Positions 9,143-18,009 are shown, numbered from the stretch's first letter. The stretch: 64,000 nt of DNA from Paenibacillus_AR mesotrionivorans (GCF_046098205.1 NZ_JBJURJ010000001.1:434001-498000); one strand, 5' to 3'. Notes: generated from the letters alone by a model not told the origin. Numbers and translations: made by a program.

Positions 9143-10285
9143 TTACAAACGCGAGGCAATTTCTCTGGCCTGCCGATCAGCTAACAGAATCTCTTCCAGC
9201 TCCGGGCGCGCCACGTTCCGGTGGGCGTCCAAGGCTCTGGCGATCCGGTCCTCAATTTCCAGGAACTCAATTTTGCCCTGCAGAAACAGCGCAACCGCCG
9301 CTTCATTGGCGGCACTGTACACGGTGGGAGCCGTACCTCCGGCTCTTCCGCTTTCATAGGCCATCGCCAAGCAAGGATACCGTTCCATGTCCATGGTGCG
9401 GAAATTGAGCCTTCCGATCTCCGTCAGCCGCAGGGGCTCGGCCGGCGTTGGCTTCCGGTGGGGGTATGTGAGTGCGTATTGAATGGGAATCCGCATATCC
9501 GGCGTACCCAGCTGAGCCATTACGCTATGGTCCCGGAACTCCACCATGGAGTGGATCACACTTTCCGGATGGAGAATCACCTCAATGTGGTCATAATCCA
9601 TATTGAAGAGCCAATGGGCCTCAATGACCTCCAGCCCTTTGTTGACCATGGTGGCGGAATCGATGGTGATCTTGGCGCCCATGGACCAATTGGGATGGCG
9701 CAGGGCTTCTTCCACCGTAACACCAACCAGCTCCGACCGGGTACGGTCCCGGAAGGAGCCGCCCGATGCAGTGATAATCAGCTTATGTATATCCTTGGGC
9801 GATTCCCCGTTTAAGCATTGGAAGATGGCGGAATGCTCGCTGTCCACAGGCAACAGGGACACGCCCCGTTTGCGGGCCAGCTCACAAACCAGATGCCCCG
9901 CAGACACCAGGGTTTCCTTATTGGCTAACCCAATGCTTTTGCCTGCATCAATAGCGGCAAGGGTAGGCTTCAGCCCGACGCTGCCTACAACGGCAGTCAC
10001 CACCAGCTCGGCTTCGGTAGCCGCTGCGGCTTCAACCAGTCCGTCATCGCCGTACACTACCTTGATGCCCGGACCTGCCGCGGCCTCCACTTCATCCGCC
10101 AGCTGACGGTTGGACACACAAACCAGCTTCGGGGAGAACATCTGGATCTGCTTCAGCAGCAAGGCCAGATTGCTGCCCGCCGCCAGCGCCTCCACCTGAT
10201 AGGAATCCGGGTCATGGGCGACCACATCCAAGGTCTGCGTGCCGATGGAGCCGGTTGAGCCCAACACCGCTATGCGTTTTTTCAT
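9143..10285 (-). CDS. dxr: 1-deoxy-D-xylulose 5-phosphate reductoisomerase
   Basis: Converts DXP to MEP using NADPH, the committed step of the MEP isoprenoid pathway. The 380-residue protein opens with the Rossmann motif KRIAVLGSTGSIGTQTLDVV, then shows the metal/substrate segments PVDSEHSAIFQCL and SMGAKITIDSATMVNKGLE. I chose ATG 10285 because AAAGGA precedes it and the protein then begins at the Rossmann strand; the open frame extends 22 codons further without support. It sits next to uppS and cdsA, so one operon serves undecaprenyl and phospholipid precursors. Confidence 0.96.
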   Translation of the reverse strand: MKKRIAVLGSTGSIGTQTLDVVAHDPDSYQVEALAAGSNLALLLKQIQMFSPKLVCVSNRQLADEVEAAAGPGIKVVYGDDGLVEAAAATEAELVVTAVVGSVGLKPTLAAIDAGKSIGLANKETLVSAGHLVCELARKRGVSLLPVDSEHSAIFQCLNGESPKDIHKLIITASGGSFRDRTRSELVGVTVEEALRHPNWSMGAKITIDSATMVNKGLEVIEAHWLFNMDYDHIEVILHPESVIHSMVEFRDHSVMAQLGTPDMRIPIQYALTYPHRKPTPAEPLRLTEIGRLNFRTMDMERYPCLAMAYESGRAGGTAPTVYSAANEAAVALFLQGKIEFLEIEDRIARALDAHRNVARPELEEILLADRQAREIASRL

Positions 10286-10310
10286 GGTGTGCACGTCCTT
10301 TGCTTCTTGA

Positions 10311-11105
10311 TTACGGAATAAGGGAAACCAGACAGAGGAACGGGAATACAATCAGCCAGCTGTCCACCCGGTCGAGAATGCCTCCGTGGCCGGGAAGAAT
10401 GGAGCCTGTATCCTTGATCCCTTTGACACGTTTGTAAGCCGACTGGATCAGATCCCCCATTTGGCCCACGGCTGCAGCCAAAACGCCGATTGCCGCCGCT
10501 CTTCCAATACTCAGAATATCCGGGGCATAAAAATGGAAAGCCAGCGCTACCACAACGGCTAACAGCAGGCCGCCAACAGCCCCTTCAATGGTTTTCTTCG
10601 GGCTGATTGTAGGCCACATGGGCGTTTTGCCAAAAGCCACTCCGGCGAAATAAGCACCGGCATCCGAAGCCCAGATGCACAGAAAGGTCAGCAGCGTCCA
10701 AAACAGGCCGTCTGTTTCAATCCAGCGGGACGACACCATATAATGAAAACCGAAGCCGATATAGATAATACCAACAAACACAACCGCCGCGTGGTCAATG
10801 GTCACCTTGTTTTTGGAAATAACCGTTACCGCCAGCAGCACGAACAGAATCAGCCAAACAAAGGATTCTGCCGGCAAGCCGAAGCCGATCCGGTCCGTTT
10901 CCCACGGAACAACCAGACATACGGTGGCTGCCATGCCGAAAAACCGGGTGAAATGCTGCTTCTGCAGCCCGTTCATCCGGATGAATTCATCATAACCGAT
11001 TATGGCCATAAGCAGCACTAGTCCCAAAAACCAATAGCCGCCCAGCGCCAGCATTGCTACAAATACGCCTCCGGCCAGCAAGCCGGTGATAATCCGCTGT
11101 TTCAA
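10311..11105 (-). CDS. cdsA: Phosphatidate cytidylyltransferase
   Basis: Makes CDP-diacylglycerol from phosphatidic acid and CTP in the membrane. The 264-residue protein is strongly hydrophobic, with about eight membrane segments, and carries the family signature near the C-terminus: SAYKRVKGIKDTGSILPGHGG followed by ILDRVDS. It lies 18 bp after uppS and 25 bp before dxr in the same operon. Confidence 0.95.
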   Translation of the reverse strand: MKQRIITGLLAGGVFVAMLALGGYWFLGLVLLMAIIGYDEFIRMNGLQKQHFTRFFGMAATVCLVVPWETDRIGFGLPAESFVWLILFVLLAVTVISKNKVTIDHAAVVFVGIIYIGFGFHYMVSSRWIETDGLFWTLLTFLCIWASDAGAYFAGVAFGKTPMWPTISPKKTIEGAVGGLLLAVVVALAFHFYAPDILSIGRAAAIGVLAAAVGQMGDLIQSAYKRVKGIKDTGSILPGHGGILDRVDSWLIVFPFLCLVSLIP

Positions 11106-11123
11106 GCCGATTCCTCCAATAGG

Positions 11124-11897
11124 TCACAGGCCGCCATAACGTCTCGACCTTCTCTGATACTCATGTACGGCCTCGAAGAATTGCTTCTCCCCAAAATCCG
11201 GCCAGTACAAGGGCGAGAAATACAGCTCCGTATAGGCCATCTGCCAAAGCATAAAATTGGAGAGCCGCAGTTCCCCGCTGGTGCGGATCAGGAGATCCGG
11301 ATCCGGCAGATGGGAGGTTAGGAGAGAGGATTGAATGGTCTCCTCCTGAATATCCTCCACGACAAGCTCGCCGCTCTTCACACGCTCCGCCACCTGCCGC
11401 ATGGCGATCAGCATTTCACTGCGGCCGCCGTAGTTCAGGGCAAAATTAAGGATAAGACCGGTATTGCCGCGGGTACGTGCCTCCGCTTCCTCAAGCGCCT
11501 TCAGCGTATGGGCCGGCAACCCTTCTTTGATCCCGGTCATGCGGACCTGCACATTCTTCTCCACCAGCTCATCCAGCTCAATGGCCAGGAACTCCTGGGG
11601 AAGCTTCATCAGAAAGTCCACTTCCTCCTGGGGTCTGGTCCAGTTTTCCGTGGAAAAGGCATACATAGTCAATACTTTGACGCCCAGGTCGTCAGCGGCG
11701 ATGGTGGCCCGTTTGACCGCCTTCATACCGCTGTGGTGTCCGGCGATACGGGGAAGTCCGCGCTGCTTGGCCCACCGTCCGTTGCCGTCCATGATGACAG
11801 CAACATGCCGGGGGACCTGGCCCTGGAGAAGCGATTCTCTCGTGATCTCCCCGTGAGCCGCCTCCTCGGTTTTTCCCTTTCTGAACAAATGAAACAT
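11124..11897 (-). CDS. uppS: Isoprenyl transferase (undecaprenyl diphosphate synthase)
   Basis: Condenses isopentenyl diphosphate into the C55 carrier lipid for wall synthesis. The 257-residue protein shows the cis-prenyltransferase motifs: HVAVIMDGNGRWAKQRGLPR with the catalytic Asp, YAFSTENWTRP, and the C-terminal DLLIRTSGELRLSNFMLWQ. I chose ATG 11897, giving MFHLFRKGK, because GGGGGAG sits just upstream; the frame extends 88 codons upstream but overlaps frr there. A stem-loop separates it from frr. Confidence 0.96.
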   Translation of the reverse strand: MFHLFRKGKTEEAAHGEITRESLLQGQVPRHVAVIMDGNGRWAKQRGLPRIAGHHSGMKAVKRATIAADDLGVKVLTMYAFSTENWTRPQEEVDFLMKLPQEFLAIELDELVEKNVQVRMTGIKEGLPAHTLKALEEAEARTRGNTGLILNFALNYGGRSEMLIAMRQVAERVKSGELVVEDIQEETIQSSLLTSHLPDPDLLIRTSGELRLSNFMLWQMAYTELYFSPLYWPDFGEKQFFEAVHEYQRRSRRYGGL

Positions 11898-11938
11898 GTC
11901 ATCTCCCCCGGCACACATGTTTTGGCCGATTTGGCCGA

Positions 11939-11963
11939 ACAGCCCCTTATTGAAAGGGGCTGT
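11939..11963 (-). promoter_or_regulatory. Intercistronic stem-loop between frr and uppS
   Basis: A perfect 10-bp stem (ACAGCCCCTT/AAGGGGCTGT) with a 5-base loop, a few bases past the frr stop. On the minus strand it is followed by TCGGCC rather than a T-run, so it is more likely an mRNA-stabilising or processing hairpin than a terminator. Confidence 0.6.
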
Positions 11964-11967
11964 TGTT

Positions 11968-12522
11968 TTACACTTCCATGATTTCCTTTTCTTTCGCTGC
12001 CAAAACCTTCTCGATTTCAGCCACGTACTTATCGGTTTGCTTCTGGATATCATCCTGATGGCGGCGGGATTCGTCCTCCGGCATGCCGGTTTTCTCCAGC
12101 TTCTTAATATCGTCGTTGGCGTCACGGCGGATATTGCGGATGGCAACCTTGGCCTCTTCACCGTATTTCCGAATCAGCTTTACCAGCTCCTGGCGGCGCT
12201 CCTCCGTAAGGGCGGGAATCACCAGCCGGATGGTGCTGCCGTCGTTGCCGGGAGTAAGTCCCAGATCGGACTTCATAATCGCCTTCTCGATGGCGCTCAT
12301 AACCGACTTGTCCCAAGGCTGGATCAACAGTGTCCGGGAGTCCGGCAGGGTAATATTGCCCAATTGATTAACTGGCGTCATTGTACCGTAATATTCCACT
12401 TGAATCCGGTCCAGAAGGCTGGTTGTGGCACGTCCGGCACGCAGGGAAGCCAGTTCCTTTTTCAGAGAAGCTACTCCCTTTTCCATGCGCTCTTCAGCAT
12501 TTTTCTTAATGGATTGAGCCAT
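11968..12522 (-). CDS. frr: Ribosome recycling factor
   Basis: Splits post-termination ribosomes together with EF-G. The length, 184 residues, is the family norm. It has the three-helix-bundle pattern and conserved segments SLRAGRATTSLLDRIQVEYYG, PVNQLGNITLPDSRTLLIQPWD and IPALTEERRQELVKL. The ATG directly abuts the pyrH stop codon, with SD in the end of pyrH, so the two are translationally linked as in most Firmicutes. Confidence 0.97.
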   Translation of the reverse strand: MAQSIKKNAEERMEKGVASLKKELASLRAGRATTSLLDRIQVEYYGTMTPVNQLGNITLPDSRTLLIQPWDKSVMSAIEKAIMKSDLGLTPGNDGSTIRLVIPALTEERRQELVKLIRKYGEEAKVAIRNIRRDANDDIKKLEKTGMPEDESRRHQDDIQKQTDKYVAEIEKVLAAKEKEIMEV

Positions 12523-13251
12523 CTATTCTACACTCCCTTTTACTATGGTGCCGATTTTCTCACCAAGCACCACGCGTTTGATATTGCCGTTCTCCGTAAT
12601 CGAGAAAACAATCAATGGAATGTTATTGTCTTTGCAAAGTGAGGAAGCTGTGGAATCCATAACTCCCAGGTTTTTGTTAAGCACGTCCAGATAGGTAAGG
12701 GTCTCGTACTTCACTGCATTAGGGTCCTTGAACGGATCAGCTGAATAGACTCCGTCCACCTTGTTCTTAGCCATCAGAATCACTTCGGCCTCAATTTCCG
12801 CCGCACGCAAAGCTGCAGTGGTATCGGTGGAGAAATAAGGATTGCCTGTTCCTGCGGCAAAAATGACGACCCGGCCTTTTTCCAGATGACGGATGGCTCT
12901 CCGTCTGATATAAGGCTCCGCCACCTGCTGCATCGTAATGGAAGATTGCACTCGCGTCGGCACGCCGGCATTCTCCAGAGCGTCCTGCAAAGCCAGCGCG
13001 TTCATGACCGTAGCCAACATTCCCATGTAATCGGCGGTGGCTCTGTCGATGCCCCTTGCACTGCCTGCGATACCGCGCCAGATATTGCCTCCGCCAACCA
13101 CAATGGCAACCTCAACACCCAGTACATGAACAGCCTTTATCTGTTCCGCAATGGCTACGATGGTTTGGGATTCAATACCATACCCCGTTTGACCAGACAG
13201 CGCTTCTCCGCTAAGCTTCAATACGATTCTTTTGAATACTGGCTCTTCCAA
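12523..13251 (-). CDS. pyrH: UMP kinase
   Basis: Phosphorylates UMP to UDP; cytoplasmic hexamer of the amino-acid-kinase fold. The 242-residue protein begins FKRIVLKLSGEALSG and contains IVVGGGNIWRG, RGIDRATADYMGMLATVMNALALQDALE and GTGNPYFSTDTTAALRA. I chose TTG 13251 because GGAGG lies 9 bases upstream and the protein then starts MEEPVFKRIV; other in-frame starts lack a site. It is the first gene of the pyrH-frr-uppS-cdsA-dxr-rseP-proS run, downstream of two terminators after tsf. Confidence 0.96.
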   Translation of the reverse strand: MEEPVFKRIVLKLSGEALSGQTGYGIESQTIVAIAEQIKAVHVLGVEVAIVVGGGNIWRGIAGSARGIDRATADYMGMLATVMNALALQDALENAGVPTRVQSSITMQQVAEPYIRRRAIRHLEKGRVVIFAAGTGNPYFSTDTTAALRAAEIEAEVILMAKNKVDGVYSADPFKDPNAVKYETLTYLDVLNKNLGVMDSTASSLCKDNNIPLIVFSITENGNIKRVVLGEKIGTIVKGSVE

Positions 13252-13296
13252 TCCTGTCAACCTCCATATACCCGATTCTTTCCAACTCATTTTTGC

Positions 13297-13376
13297 AAAA
13301 AAAGGGGAAAAGCCGCAGCTGTCCCCCATTTTTTAGGATGTCGCCCGCAAAAAAGAAGGAACACCAATCGTGTTCC
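13297..13376 (-). terminator. Tandem terminators between tsf and pyrH
   Basis: The first hairpin read from tsf is GGAACAC/GTGTTCC with a short loop (13357-13376), followed by TTCTTTTTT. The second is GGGG...AGC/GCT...CCCC (13304-13326), followed by seven T. The first is clean and the second has an internal loop. Together they end the rpsB-tsf transcript. Confidence 0.8.
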
Positions 13377-13403
13377 GACTTTTGCGTGCTATCCGGCACA
13401 GTC

Positions 13404-14054
13404 TTATTGCTTCACTTGCGCCATAACTTCTTCTACGAAGTTGTCTTGCTTCTTCTCCAGACCTTCGCCCAGCTCATAACGAACAAAACGACGGATGGAG
13501 ATGTTTTCGCCGATGGCGGCAATCTTTTCTTTCAGAAGGGTGTCGATGGTCTTGTCCGGATCCTTAATGAAGGATTGCTCCATCAGACAGTACTCTTCAT
13601 AATACTTGTTGATGCGGCCTTCTACCATGCGGTCTACAATCTTTTCCGGCTTGCCTTCGTTCAGGGCTTGAGCGCGGAGGATTTCCTTTTCCTTCTCCAG
13701 CTCTTCACCGGAAACTTCCTCACGGCGCACAAATTTCGGGTTAGCAGCGGCGATTTGCATGGCGATGTCGCGGGCAAATTCGCGGAACTGCTCAGTCTTG
13801 CCTACGAAGTCGGTTTCGCAGTTGATTTCCACCAGGACGCCGATACGGCCGCCGGCATGGATATAAGCTTCAACTACGCCCTCAGTGGCAACACGTCCGC
13901 CCTTCTTGGCGGCAGCGGCAAGGCCCTTCTCACGAAGAATCTCAGCTGCTCTTTCGATGTTGCCTTCGGATTCGTCCAGCGCCTTTTTGCAATCCAGCAT
14001 GCCGGCGCCTGTTTTTTCACGCAATTCTTTTACTGCGGAAGCAGAAACTGCCAT
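13404..14054 (-). CDS. tsf: Translation elongation factor Ts
   Basis: Nucleotide exchange factor for EF-Tu, 216 residues, the short Firmicute form. The N-terminal UBA-like domain (VKELREKTGAGMLDCKKAL) and the core motif NCETDFVGK are clear. I chose ATG 14054 (MAVSASAVKEL) because AGGAGG precedes it by 7 bases; the open frame extends 23 codons upstream without a site. It follows rpsB across an attenuator-like hairpin. Confidence 0.97.
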   Translation of the reverse strand: MAVSASAVKELREKTGAGMLDCKKALDESEGNIERAAEILREKGLAAAAKKGGRVATEGVVEAYIHAGGRIGVLVEINCETDFVGKTEQFREFARDIAMQIAAANPKFVRREEVSGEELEKEKEILRAQALNEGKPEKIVDRMVEGRINKYYEEYCLMEQSFIKDPDKTIDTLLKEKIAAIGENISIRRFVRYELGEGLEKKQDNFVEEVMAQVKQ

Positions 14055-14133
14055 ATGGTTTGACCTCCTGAAAGTGATCGTCCCCGGTAGCCGGGAATCG
14101 AAAAATTGGGTTGGGCTTAACACGGTTTTCCCG

Positions 14134-14178
14134 AAAAAAAGGGGTGGTGATAGGTTATTACACCTTCAACCCACCCCT
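14134..14178 (-). terminator. Attenuator-like terminator between rpsB and tsf
   Basis: AGGGGTGG pairs with CCACCCCT, with an inner loop, and is followed on the minus strand by seven T. It lies between two genes normally co-transcribed, so it probably reduces tsf expression relative to rpsB rather than stopping all transcription. Confidence 0.7.
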
Positions 14179-14207
14179 GGTATATTGCCGTTTGGTTATA
14201 TCACTGC

Positions 14208-14906
14208 TTACGCAGTTGTTTGTTCGCCTTGATGAGCTTCGATAACGGCATCGGCAATCTTAGCTGTAAGCAGCTTAACTGCGCGGATAGCGTCGTCGTT
14301 GCCGGGAATCACATAGTCGATTTCGTCCGGGTCACAGTTGGTGTCCACGATGCCAACGATCGGGATACCCAGCTTGCGAGCTTCGGCAACGGCAATGCGT
14401 TCCTTGCGGGGATCGATAATGAACAATGCGCTCGGCAGGCCCTTCATGTTCTTGATGCCGCCCAGGAATTTCTCCAAACGCTCCATTTCCTTGCGCAGGA
14501 TGATAACTTCCTTCTTCGGCAGCACGTCGAAGGTGCCGTCTTGCTCCCAACGCTCCAGCTCATGCAGGCGGTCGATCCGCTTTTGGATGGTGGAGAAGTT
14601 GGTCAGAGTACCACCCAACCAACGTTGGTTGATGTAGTACATGCCGCTGCGCTCAGCTTCTTCCTTTACGGAATCCTGAGCTTGTTTCTTGGTGCCTACA
14701 AACAGGAAAGTGCCGCCTTCTGCTGCGACAGACTTAACGAAGTTGTAAGCTTCCTCGACCTTCTTAACTGTCTTTTGCAGGTCGATAATGTAAATGCCGT
14801 TTCTTTCGGTGAAGATGTATTTATCCATTTTCGGATTCCAACGACGGGTTTGGTGACCGAAGTGTACCCCAGCTTCCAAAAGCTGTTTCATGGAAATAAC
14901 TGCCAT
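14208..14906 (-). CDS. rpsB: 30S ribosomal protein S2
   Basis: Small-subunit ribosomal protein, 232 residues. The start MAVISMKQLLEAGVHFGHQT is diagnostic, followed by RRWNPKMDKYIF, the RWLGGTLTNFSTIQKRI segment and PSALFIIDPRKERIAVAEA. I chose ATG 14906 because GAGGAGGTG lies about 8 bases upstream; an earlier in-frame codon at 14924 lacks support. It heads the rpsB-tsf operon, immediately after the end of the fla/che operon, as in B. subtilis. Confidence 0.98.
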   Translation of the reverse strand: MAVISMKQLLEAGVHFGHQTRRWNPKMDKYIFTERNGIYIIDLQKTVKKVEEAYNFVKSVAAEGGTFLFVGTKKQAQDSVKEEAERSGMYYINQRWLGGTLTNFSTIQKRIDRLHELERWEQDGTFDVLPKKEVIILRKEMERLEKFLGGIKNMKGLPSALFIIDPRKERIAVAEARKLGIPIVGIVDTNCDPDEIDYVIPGNDDAIRAVKLLTAKIADAVIEAHQGEQTTA

Positions 14907-15031
14907 CCTCACACACCTCCTCACAATTTGGTTTTTAGTGTCCCTCCGCCAACTTCATCTCCACGGAAAAACTCTGCTTGAGAGCACCGTTTCCGGGATT
15001 CGCCGGCGTGTGTTTTTTAACACCGCTATTA

Positions 15032-15060
15032 AATATAGCATAACATGACAATGGATGCAA
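15032..15060 (-). promoter_or_regulatory. rpsB: rpsB promoter
   Basis: TTGCAT and TATATT are separated by exactly 17 bases on the minus strand, leaving a leader of about 115 bases before rpsB. The leader contains GC-rich complementary segments (ACACGCCGGCG, TCCCGGAAACGG) that could form an S2-binding autoregulatory structure. The promoter is read from sequence; the autoregulation is inferred. Confidence 0.55.
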
Positions 15061-15087
15061 CTGTCGAATAATGGCCCCAGGATATGC

Positions 15088-15123
15088 AAAAACCCCGGTT
15101 GCCTCCTTGGGAGACAGCGGGGG
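15088..15123 (-). terminator. Terminator of the fla/che operon
   Basis: CCCCGCTGTCTCC pairs imperfectly with GGAGGCAACCGGGG around CAA, followed on the minus strand by five T. It begins three bases after the last gene of the operon and overlaps the upstream edge of the rpsB promoter region. Confidence 0.85.
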
Positions 15124-15125
15124 TG

Positions 15126-15641
15126 TCAGGTGGGGGGAAGTGTTGTCAAACGCGCGACCACGTCCTGGATATTATGATTGGCCCCGAAGCTGTAGAGCCC
15201 GGAGCGGATTTTCGTATTTAATTGATTGGACCGCAGCGCCTCATCGAATGCCTGCTTGTCGCTGATCACTCCGCTGCGGAACAGGTAGTCGGAGACCATG
15301 GAGGCCGACATTCCCTCGGTGATAAAGACGGTGATTTCCTTGCCCGGCGCCTGGGCTTTGGCCGCCTCCTCCGCTCTGGCTGCCGCAACAGCCTTGGATA
15401 CTGAATCATCCAGCTCGTTTTGCTTGTAAAGCTTGATCCCCTTGTCATAGACCTGGAGATTCAAGGCATCCGCCTTATCCCGGATCTCCTGGGCGGTCAG
15501 CTGCGGGGCGGAAGACGGGATTCCGGGCTCCGGGAGAACCGGCGTGCCCGCTCCTTTGGCCGAGATCATCAGCTGCAGCAGCAGGGCGCCGGCAATCATA
15601 CCGGTGCCCAATCCGTATTGGAAAGGCTTATTTTTTTGCAT
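15126..15641 (-). CDS. Membrane-anchored MltG/YceG-like domain protein
   Basis: A 171-residue protein with one N-terminal membrane helix (about 8-27, GLGTGMIAGALLLQLMIS), a Pro-rich stretch, a charged Ala/Glu-rich segment, and a C-terminal domain of about 65 residues (ITVFITEGMSASMVSDYLF...GVISDKQAFDEAL...GLYSF). The last part resembles the LysM-like N-terminal domain of MltG/YceG endolytic transglycosylases. The catalytic domain is absent, so it is a binding module rather than an enzyme. It is the last gene of the fla/che operon, overlapping the swrB-like gene by 14 bp; a link between wall binding and motility is inference. Confidence 0.65.
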   Translation of the reverse strand: MQKNKPFQYGLGTGMIAGALLLQLMISAKGAGTPVLPEPGIPSSAPQLTAQEIRDKADALNLQVYDKGIKLYKQNELDDSVSKAVAAARAEEAAKAQAPGKEITVFITEGMSASMVSDYLFRSGVISDKQAFDEALRSNQLNTKIRSGLYSFGANHNIQDVVARLTTLPPT

Positions 15642-16191
15642 TTGCCTCCTCCTCCTGTAGGGCCAGCTGGATGATCAGATTAACCTCGCCTTTATTCAGG
15701 CCGCACTTGCGGGCAATGTAATCCACCGATTTGCCGTCATCATGAAGACGCAGCACTTCCTCGTAACGCCCACGGATGCCCGCGGCGGGCTTCTGCGTCT
15801 CCTCCGGAACCGGAAGCGGCTCCGGCTGGGGAAGGGGCTGCGCTTGAGGCGTCACGGCGCTTCTGGCAGTCGCCTGCCCCGTCTCCGCGGTCATCAATAC
15901 AAGACGCTTCCAGTCCTGGCGCTCCTGCTGAAATTCCTGCTCCAGCCGTTCCATCCGCTCGGTCATCTTGTGGAGGGATTGGTTATGGTTTTCCTTCATA
16001 TGGGCGATGGTGTCCAGAAGCTTCTTATTGTCCTCCTCCAGCTCGGCCATAAACCCTTCCATGGTTTCCTCCACCTCCTGCATAATCTGCGGGGATTCGG
16101 ACGGAGCCTGTTTTTTGGGTTTGGCGAACAAAAAGGAAAACACCAGTATGCATAACCCGATCAGAACTACATATATGTATGGCTCATTCAT
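15628..16191 (-). CDS. swrB: SwrB-like membrane protein
   Basis: The 187-residue protein has one N-terminal membrane helix (about 5-23), a coiled coil (about 35-105, rich in Glu, Lys and Met), a Pro-rich linker, and a C-terminal helix-turn-helix-like segment (EEVLRLHDDGKSVDYIARK, then GLNKGEVNLIIQLALQEE). Architecture and place after sigD match B. subtilis SwrB, which promotes flagellar type III export activation and swarming. Here two extra genes lie between it and sigD. Orthology is inferred from layout and the C-terminal motif; overall conservation of this family is low. Confidence 0.6.
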   Translation of the reverse strand: MNEPYIYVVLIGLCILVFSFLFAKPKKQAPSESPQIMQEVEETMEGFMAELEEDNKKLLDTIAHMKENHNQSLHKMTERMERLEQEFQQERQDWKRLVLMTAETGQATARSAVTPQAQPLPQPEPLPVPEETQKPAAGIRGRYEEVLRLHDDGKSVDYIARKCGLNKGEVNLIIQLALQEEEANAKK

Positions 16192-16233
16192 AAACCGTCA
16201 CTTCCGCTTCTTCCGGCCGTAAGGCCCTTGTTT

Positions 16234-16563
16234 TCACAGGGACACATCCACATGATGGCCCTTGTAGGGATGCTCCGCCTGGACTGGAGTCTGGCTGGGG
16301 GAGGGGTCTGATGTGCCTTGGGAAGTTTGGGCGGCGCTGCCTTGCCTGCGTTTTTTCTCCTCTTGACCGTTGCGGATTGCGGATTTATCCGTTTCCTTCA
16401 ACCCTTCGGCGCGCTTGCGGGCACCTTCTGCAGTCCGCTGCTGCACCTCGGCCAAGGCCATCTGGTCCACCTGGGGCTTCTGCTGGATTTCCCGCTGAAG
16501 CTGCCCGGCATCGGCGTTCTTATGTACGGCAAATGACATGTCCACCGCTTTGAGGCTCATCAT
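16234..16563 (-). CDS. Small hydrophilic protein of the fla/che operon, function unknown
   Basis: A 109-residue, highly charged, Gln/Lys/Glu-rich protein without membrane segments, and probably largely helical or disordered (residues 20-90). It ends in a distinctive HPYKGHHVDVSL tail. GGGAGGGGG precedes tandem ATGs (16563 and 16560). It is placed 15 bp after the FapA gene and before swrB-like. I do not recognise a characterised family. Its position suggests a motility-associated role, but nothing in the sequence proves it. Confidence 0.65.
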   Translation of the reverse strand: MMSLKAVDMSFAVHKNADAGQLQREIQQKPQVDQMALAEVQQRTAEGARKRAEGLKETDKSAIRNGQEEKKRRQGSAAQTSQGTSDPSPSQTPVQAEHPYKGHHVDVSL

Positions 16564-16578
16564 TATCCCCCTCCCGCA

Positions 16579-17988
16579 TTAAAAATTGGCTGTGGTTACA
16601 ATATCCCCGCTTTCCATCTTAAAGCATACATGTGAGGCGGGGTCCTTAATAAACCGGGTGAACCGCCCGATTACGACCTTGGCTCCGCCATAAATCATCG
16701 AGGTGACCATCACCACTGCCTTATCCGTATCCTCCAGCGATTTTTCAATCACCAGAATTTCATCCTTAATGACCGACATGGCCTCCACTAGTTGCTTGCG
16801 GGTATGCACCAGCTTGATCCGCATGCTGAGGCGTTCGGGATTCAACTGTCCGTTGGCGGCCATTTGGTCCAGCAGTACCAGGGCTTTTACCGTTTTGTCC
16901 ATATTATCCATATGCTCACGCAAGCTTTGCCGCAGCTGCACCAGCTTGTTCCGCAGCTCCGGAGCCACCCCCACCTCAATGGCGGTAATGGTGGACATAG
17001 AGTTGCCTACCGTCCGGGCCACAACCTTCTCGCCCGCTTGTACGGTGCCCCCGACAATCAGTCCCTTGGTCCCCTGGCAGACAACTGAGCGGCCGGCACG
17101 GACACTGGAGTGCATAATGCTTTGGGAGACGATAACATCCTCCCCCGCCTCCACGATGCCATCCTGGATAAACGAGCTTTTAATGGATTTCCCGGCTTTT
17201 ACGCTGCCTTTATTCTGGCCGAGGATCCCTCCGCTGATTTCAATGGACCCTTCCGCCTCCAGCTCCGCCGCTTCTACCCCGCCGCTTATGCGGATGTCCC
17301 CTGCAGCCCGGACCTTAAAGCCGGGCTGCACATTCCCGCGGATGACAACGGAGCCGATAAAGTTAATATTGCCAACATTGAAGTCCACATCCCCGTTTAC
17401 TTCATAGATGGGGAATACATTGATTTTATCACGGTCCGTTTTCACCACAACACCGTCGATAGCCGCGTAGATGCCGCTTTGCTCGGCATCGGTAATCACG
17501 TTTTTCCCCAGCTTGAAGCGCACTTCCTTGCCGGTTCGGGCAAACAGGGGCTCGCCTGTAACAGCTTTGCCGTTTTTGCCCTCTTCGGACGGAATGCGGC
17601 GGGCGATGATTTGGCCTTTTTGAATATTGTTAATGGATGTTACTTCTTTATAATTAACAGTCCCATCCTCACGTTCCATGGGTCTTTTTGTTTTCGTATC
17701 CAAATCGAAGACCCATTCCATATAGCCGTCCTTGCCGTCTACAGGCTCTTCTCCTGAAGCCACCATTGTTTTTCTTGCAAGAAAAGGGCCGGCATCCCTG
17801 GCGATCTGCTCCAGTATTCCCTGATCAATGCCATAAACAATGTGATTATTCTTCAGAAGCTCTTCCAATTGGGACAGCTTGCACGAAAATCCCTGCTCCA
17901 CGTTCGTAAAATGAACAAACGCCTTCAGCTTGTCGTTGGAAACCGTAAGGTTCACGTAATATTCCAAAGGCAGGACCTGCTCATCCAT
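16579..17988 (-). CDS. FapA family (DUF342) protein
   Basis: About 469 residues. The N-terminal alpha/beta part (to about residue 150) precedes a repetitive region rich in short strands and glycines (GDVDFNVGNINFIGSVVIRG, ISGGVEAAELEAEGSIEISG, VKAGKSIKSSF), which predicts a right-handed beta-helix. A helical coiled coil follows (about 340-420), then a final strand region. This is the DUF342/FapA layout; the family is often linked to flagellar or cell-surface loci but its role is unclear. I chose ATG 17988 because AGAAGGTG precedes it; a GTG at 18009 directly after the sigD stop is also open. Confidence 0.85.
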   Translation of the reverse strand: MDEQVLPLEYYVNLTVSNDKLKAFVHFTNVEQGFSCKLSQLEELLKNNHIVYGIDQGILEQIARDAGPFLARKTMVASGEEPVDGKDGYMEWVFDLDTKTKRPMEREDGTVNYKEVTSINNIQKGQIIARRIPSEEGKNGKAVTGEPLFARTGKEVRFKLGKNVITDAEQSGIYAAIDGVVVKTDRDKINVFPIYEVNGDVDFNVGNINFIGSVVIRGNVQPGFKVRAAGDIRISGGVEAAELEAEGSIEISGGILGQNKGSVKAGKSIKSSFIQDGIVEAGEDVIVSQSIMHSSVRAGRSVVCQGTKGLIVGGTVQAGEKVVARTVGNSMSTITAIEVGVAPELRNKLVQLRQSLREHMDNMDKTVKALVLLDQMAANGQLNPERLSMRIKLVHTRKQLVEAMSVIKDEILVIEKSLEDTDKAVVMVTSMIYGGAKVVIGRFTRFIKDPASHVCFKMESGDIVTTANF

Positions 17989-18009
17989 CATCGCACCTTC
18001 TTCCGACAC

